Below are positions 5,926-6,471 of a stretch of DNA of 6,471 bases, in pieces. The stretch is from assembly GCA_023389545.1 (NCBI GenBank), contig JAEWEI010000098.1:1-6471 (forward strand), read 5' to 3'. Position numbers and translations under genes: made by a program. This DNA is from Actinomycetes bacterium. Lineage in GTDB: Bacteria > Actinomycetota > Actinomycetes > Actinomycetales > Cellulomonadaceae. Each line of letters starts with the position of its first letter. Position 1 is the stretch's first letter. Under the pieces are notes generated by a model that saw only the letters and a list, made by a program, of their open reading frames with translations, was not told the origin of the DNA and did no database searches.

Positions 5926-5931
5926 AGCCTA
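5926..5931 (-). promoter_or_regulatory. Candidate -10 box for the PPA1309 gene
   Basis: TAGGCT on the minus strand fits TAnnnT and would place the transcript start near 5919, about 20 nt before the ATG at 5898. No recognisable -35 lies at the right distance. It sits in the 124-nt gap shared with the divergent UPF0182 gene, for which no promoter stands out. Confidence 0.3.
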
Positions 5932-6022
5932 GGAGCAGGGCCACGGGAACCTGTGGGCCGCCTGGGTCGTTCACGGAGCAACGTGCACACCCGACTCAGC
6001 TGACGACGAGGACCTTGATCCA

Positions 6023-6471
6023 GTGACTTTCGCTCATCCGCCCACCCGTCCGGGCCGACCCCAACCGCCACGGGAGCGTCGTGGACCGCTGATCCCCACG
6101 GTCATCGTGCTGGCCGTGCTGGTGGTCCTCCTGCTGATCGCCGCCAACGTCTGGACCGAGTTCCTGTGGTTCCAGCAGCTCGGGTACGTCGAGGTCATCC
6201 GCACCGAGTGGGGCTCGCGCCTGGTGCTGTTCCTGCTCGGGTTCCTGGTGATGGCGGGCACGGTCTTCGCGAGCCTGCGGTTCGCCTACCGCTCGCGCCC
6301 GGTGTACGCGCCGTCCACGCAGGAGCAGGCGAACCTCGACCAGTACCGCGAGGCCATCGAGCCGCTGCGCCGCGTGGTGATGATCGCCGCGCCTGCCGTG
6401 CTGGGGCTGTTCGCAGGCGGCGCCGCCTCGCAGCAGTGGGCCACCATCCAGCTCTGGATGAACAGCGTGCA
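6023..6471 (+). CDS. UPF0182 family membrane protein, N-terminal part (partial)
   Basis: A GTG at 6023 opens a frame that runs off the right edge after 149 complete codons. GAGGA at 6008-6012 (10 nt spacing) is the likely Shine-Dalgarno, and no earlier in-frame start is visible nearby. The visible protein has a Pro/Arg-rich cytoplasmic N-terminus (1-22), a membrane helix at about 23-42, then the family signature NVWTEFLWFQQLGYVEVIRT (42-61). A second helix lies at about 67-87 and a third at about 116-134, followed by ASQQWATIQLWMN (135-147), also typical. UPF0182 proteins are usually around 900-1000 residues with several N-terminal helices and a large extracytoplasmic part, so most of this gene is missing. 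The molecular function of the family is not established to my knowledge. It is divergent from the PPA1309 gene, an arrangement I recall from other actinobacteria. Confidence 0.9.
   Translation, partial: MTFAHPPTRPGRPQPPRERRGPLIPTVIVLAVLVVLLLIAANVWTEFLWFQQLGYVEVIRTEWGSRLVLFLLGFLVMAGTVFASLRFAYRSRPVYAPSTQEQANLDQYREAIEPLRRVVMIAAPAVLGLFAGGAASQQWATIQLWMNSV

Overview
The window is very GC-rich and codon third positions are almost all G or C. It uses many GTG starts and carries several families typical of actinobacteria (UPF0182, PPA1309, the DUF2342 zincin-like family, DUF5679). It looks like chromosomal DNA of a high-GC actinomycete. Protein flavour suggests Micrococcales, perhaps Cellulomonadaceae, but that rank is an impression and was not computed. 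I see no mobile element, tRNA, rRNA, CRISPR array or sign of recent transfer.

Layout, left to right. (1) The 5' end of a minus-strand gene runs off the left edge; it resembles the N-terminus of actinobacterial ThiF/E1-like adenylyltransferases. (2) A 52-residue minus-strand zinc-ribbon protein (DUF5679) ends just before a perfect 15-bp hairpin, its probable terminator. (3) A plus-strand YgjP-type (DUF45, M48-like) metallopeptidase has intact HELAH and WGSC motifs. (4) Convergent with it lies a minus-strand DUF2342 'zinc-dependent metalloprotease' whose HExxH-like motif has Arg in place of the first His. (5) Divergent from that is a plus-strand SDR-like protein that has lost the catalytic Tyr and Lys and ends in a possible membrane tail. 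(6) A short gap downstream is a membrane-anchored PDZ plus Lon-type (S16, YlbL-like) Ser-Lys protease. (7) Convergent with it is a minus-strand PPA1309-family protein. (8) The 5' part of a UPF0182 membrane protein runs off the right edge.

From memory, DUF2342, YlbL-like and UPF0182 genes sit together in many actinobacteria, including mycobacteria (the Rv3193c-Rv3195 area of M. tuberculosis). The window is therefore probably a conserved, poorly characterised core neighbourhood and not an accessory island. Its recurring theme is proteolysis: one membrane serine protease, one apparently intact zincin, one apparently damaged zincin-like protein, an E1-like fragment and a large membrane protein. 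No experiment known to me ties them into one pathway, so any 'system' reading is inference. The items most worth a second look are the probably non-catalytic SDR protein with its possible tail anchor, the REAAH motif of the DUF2342 protein, and two hairpins that bear on transcription units.
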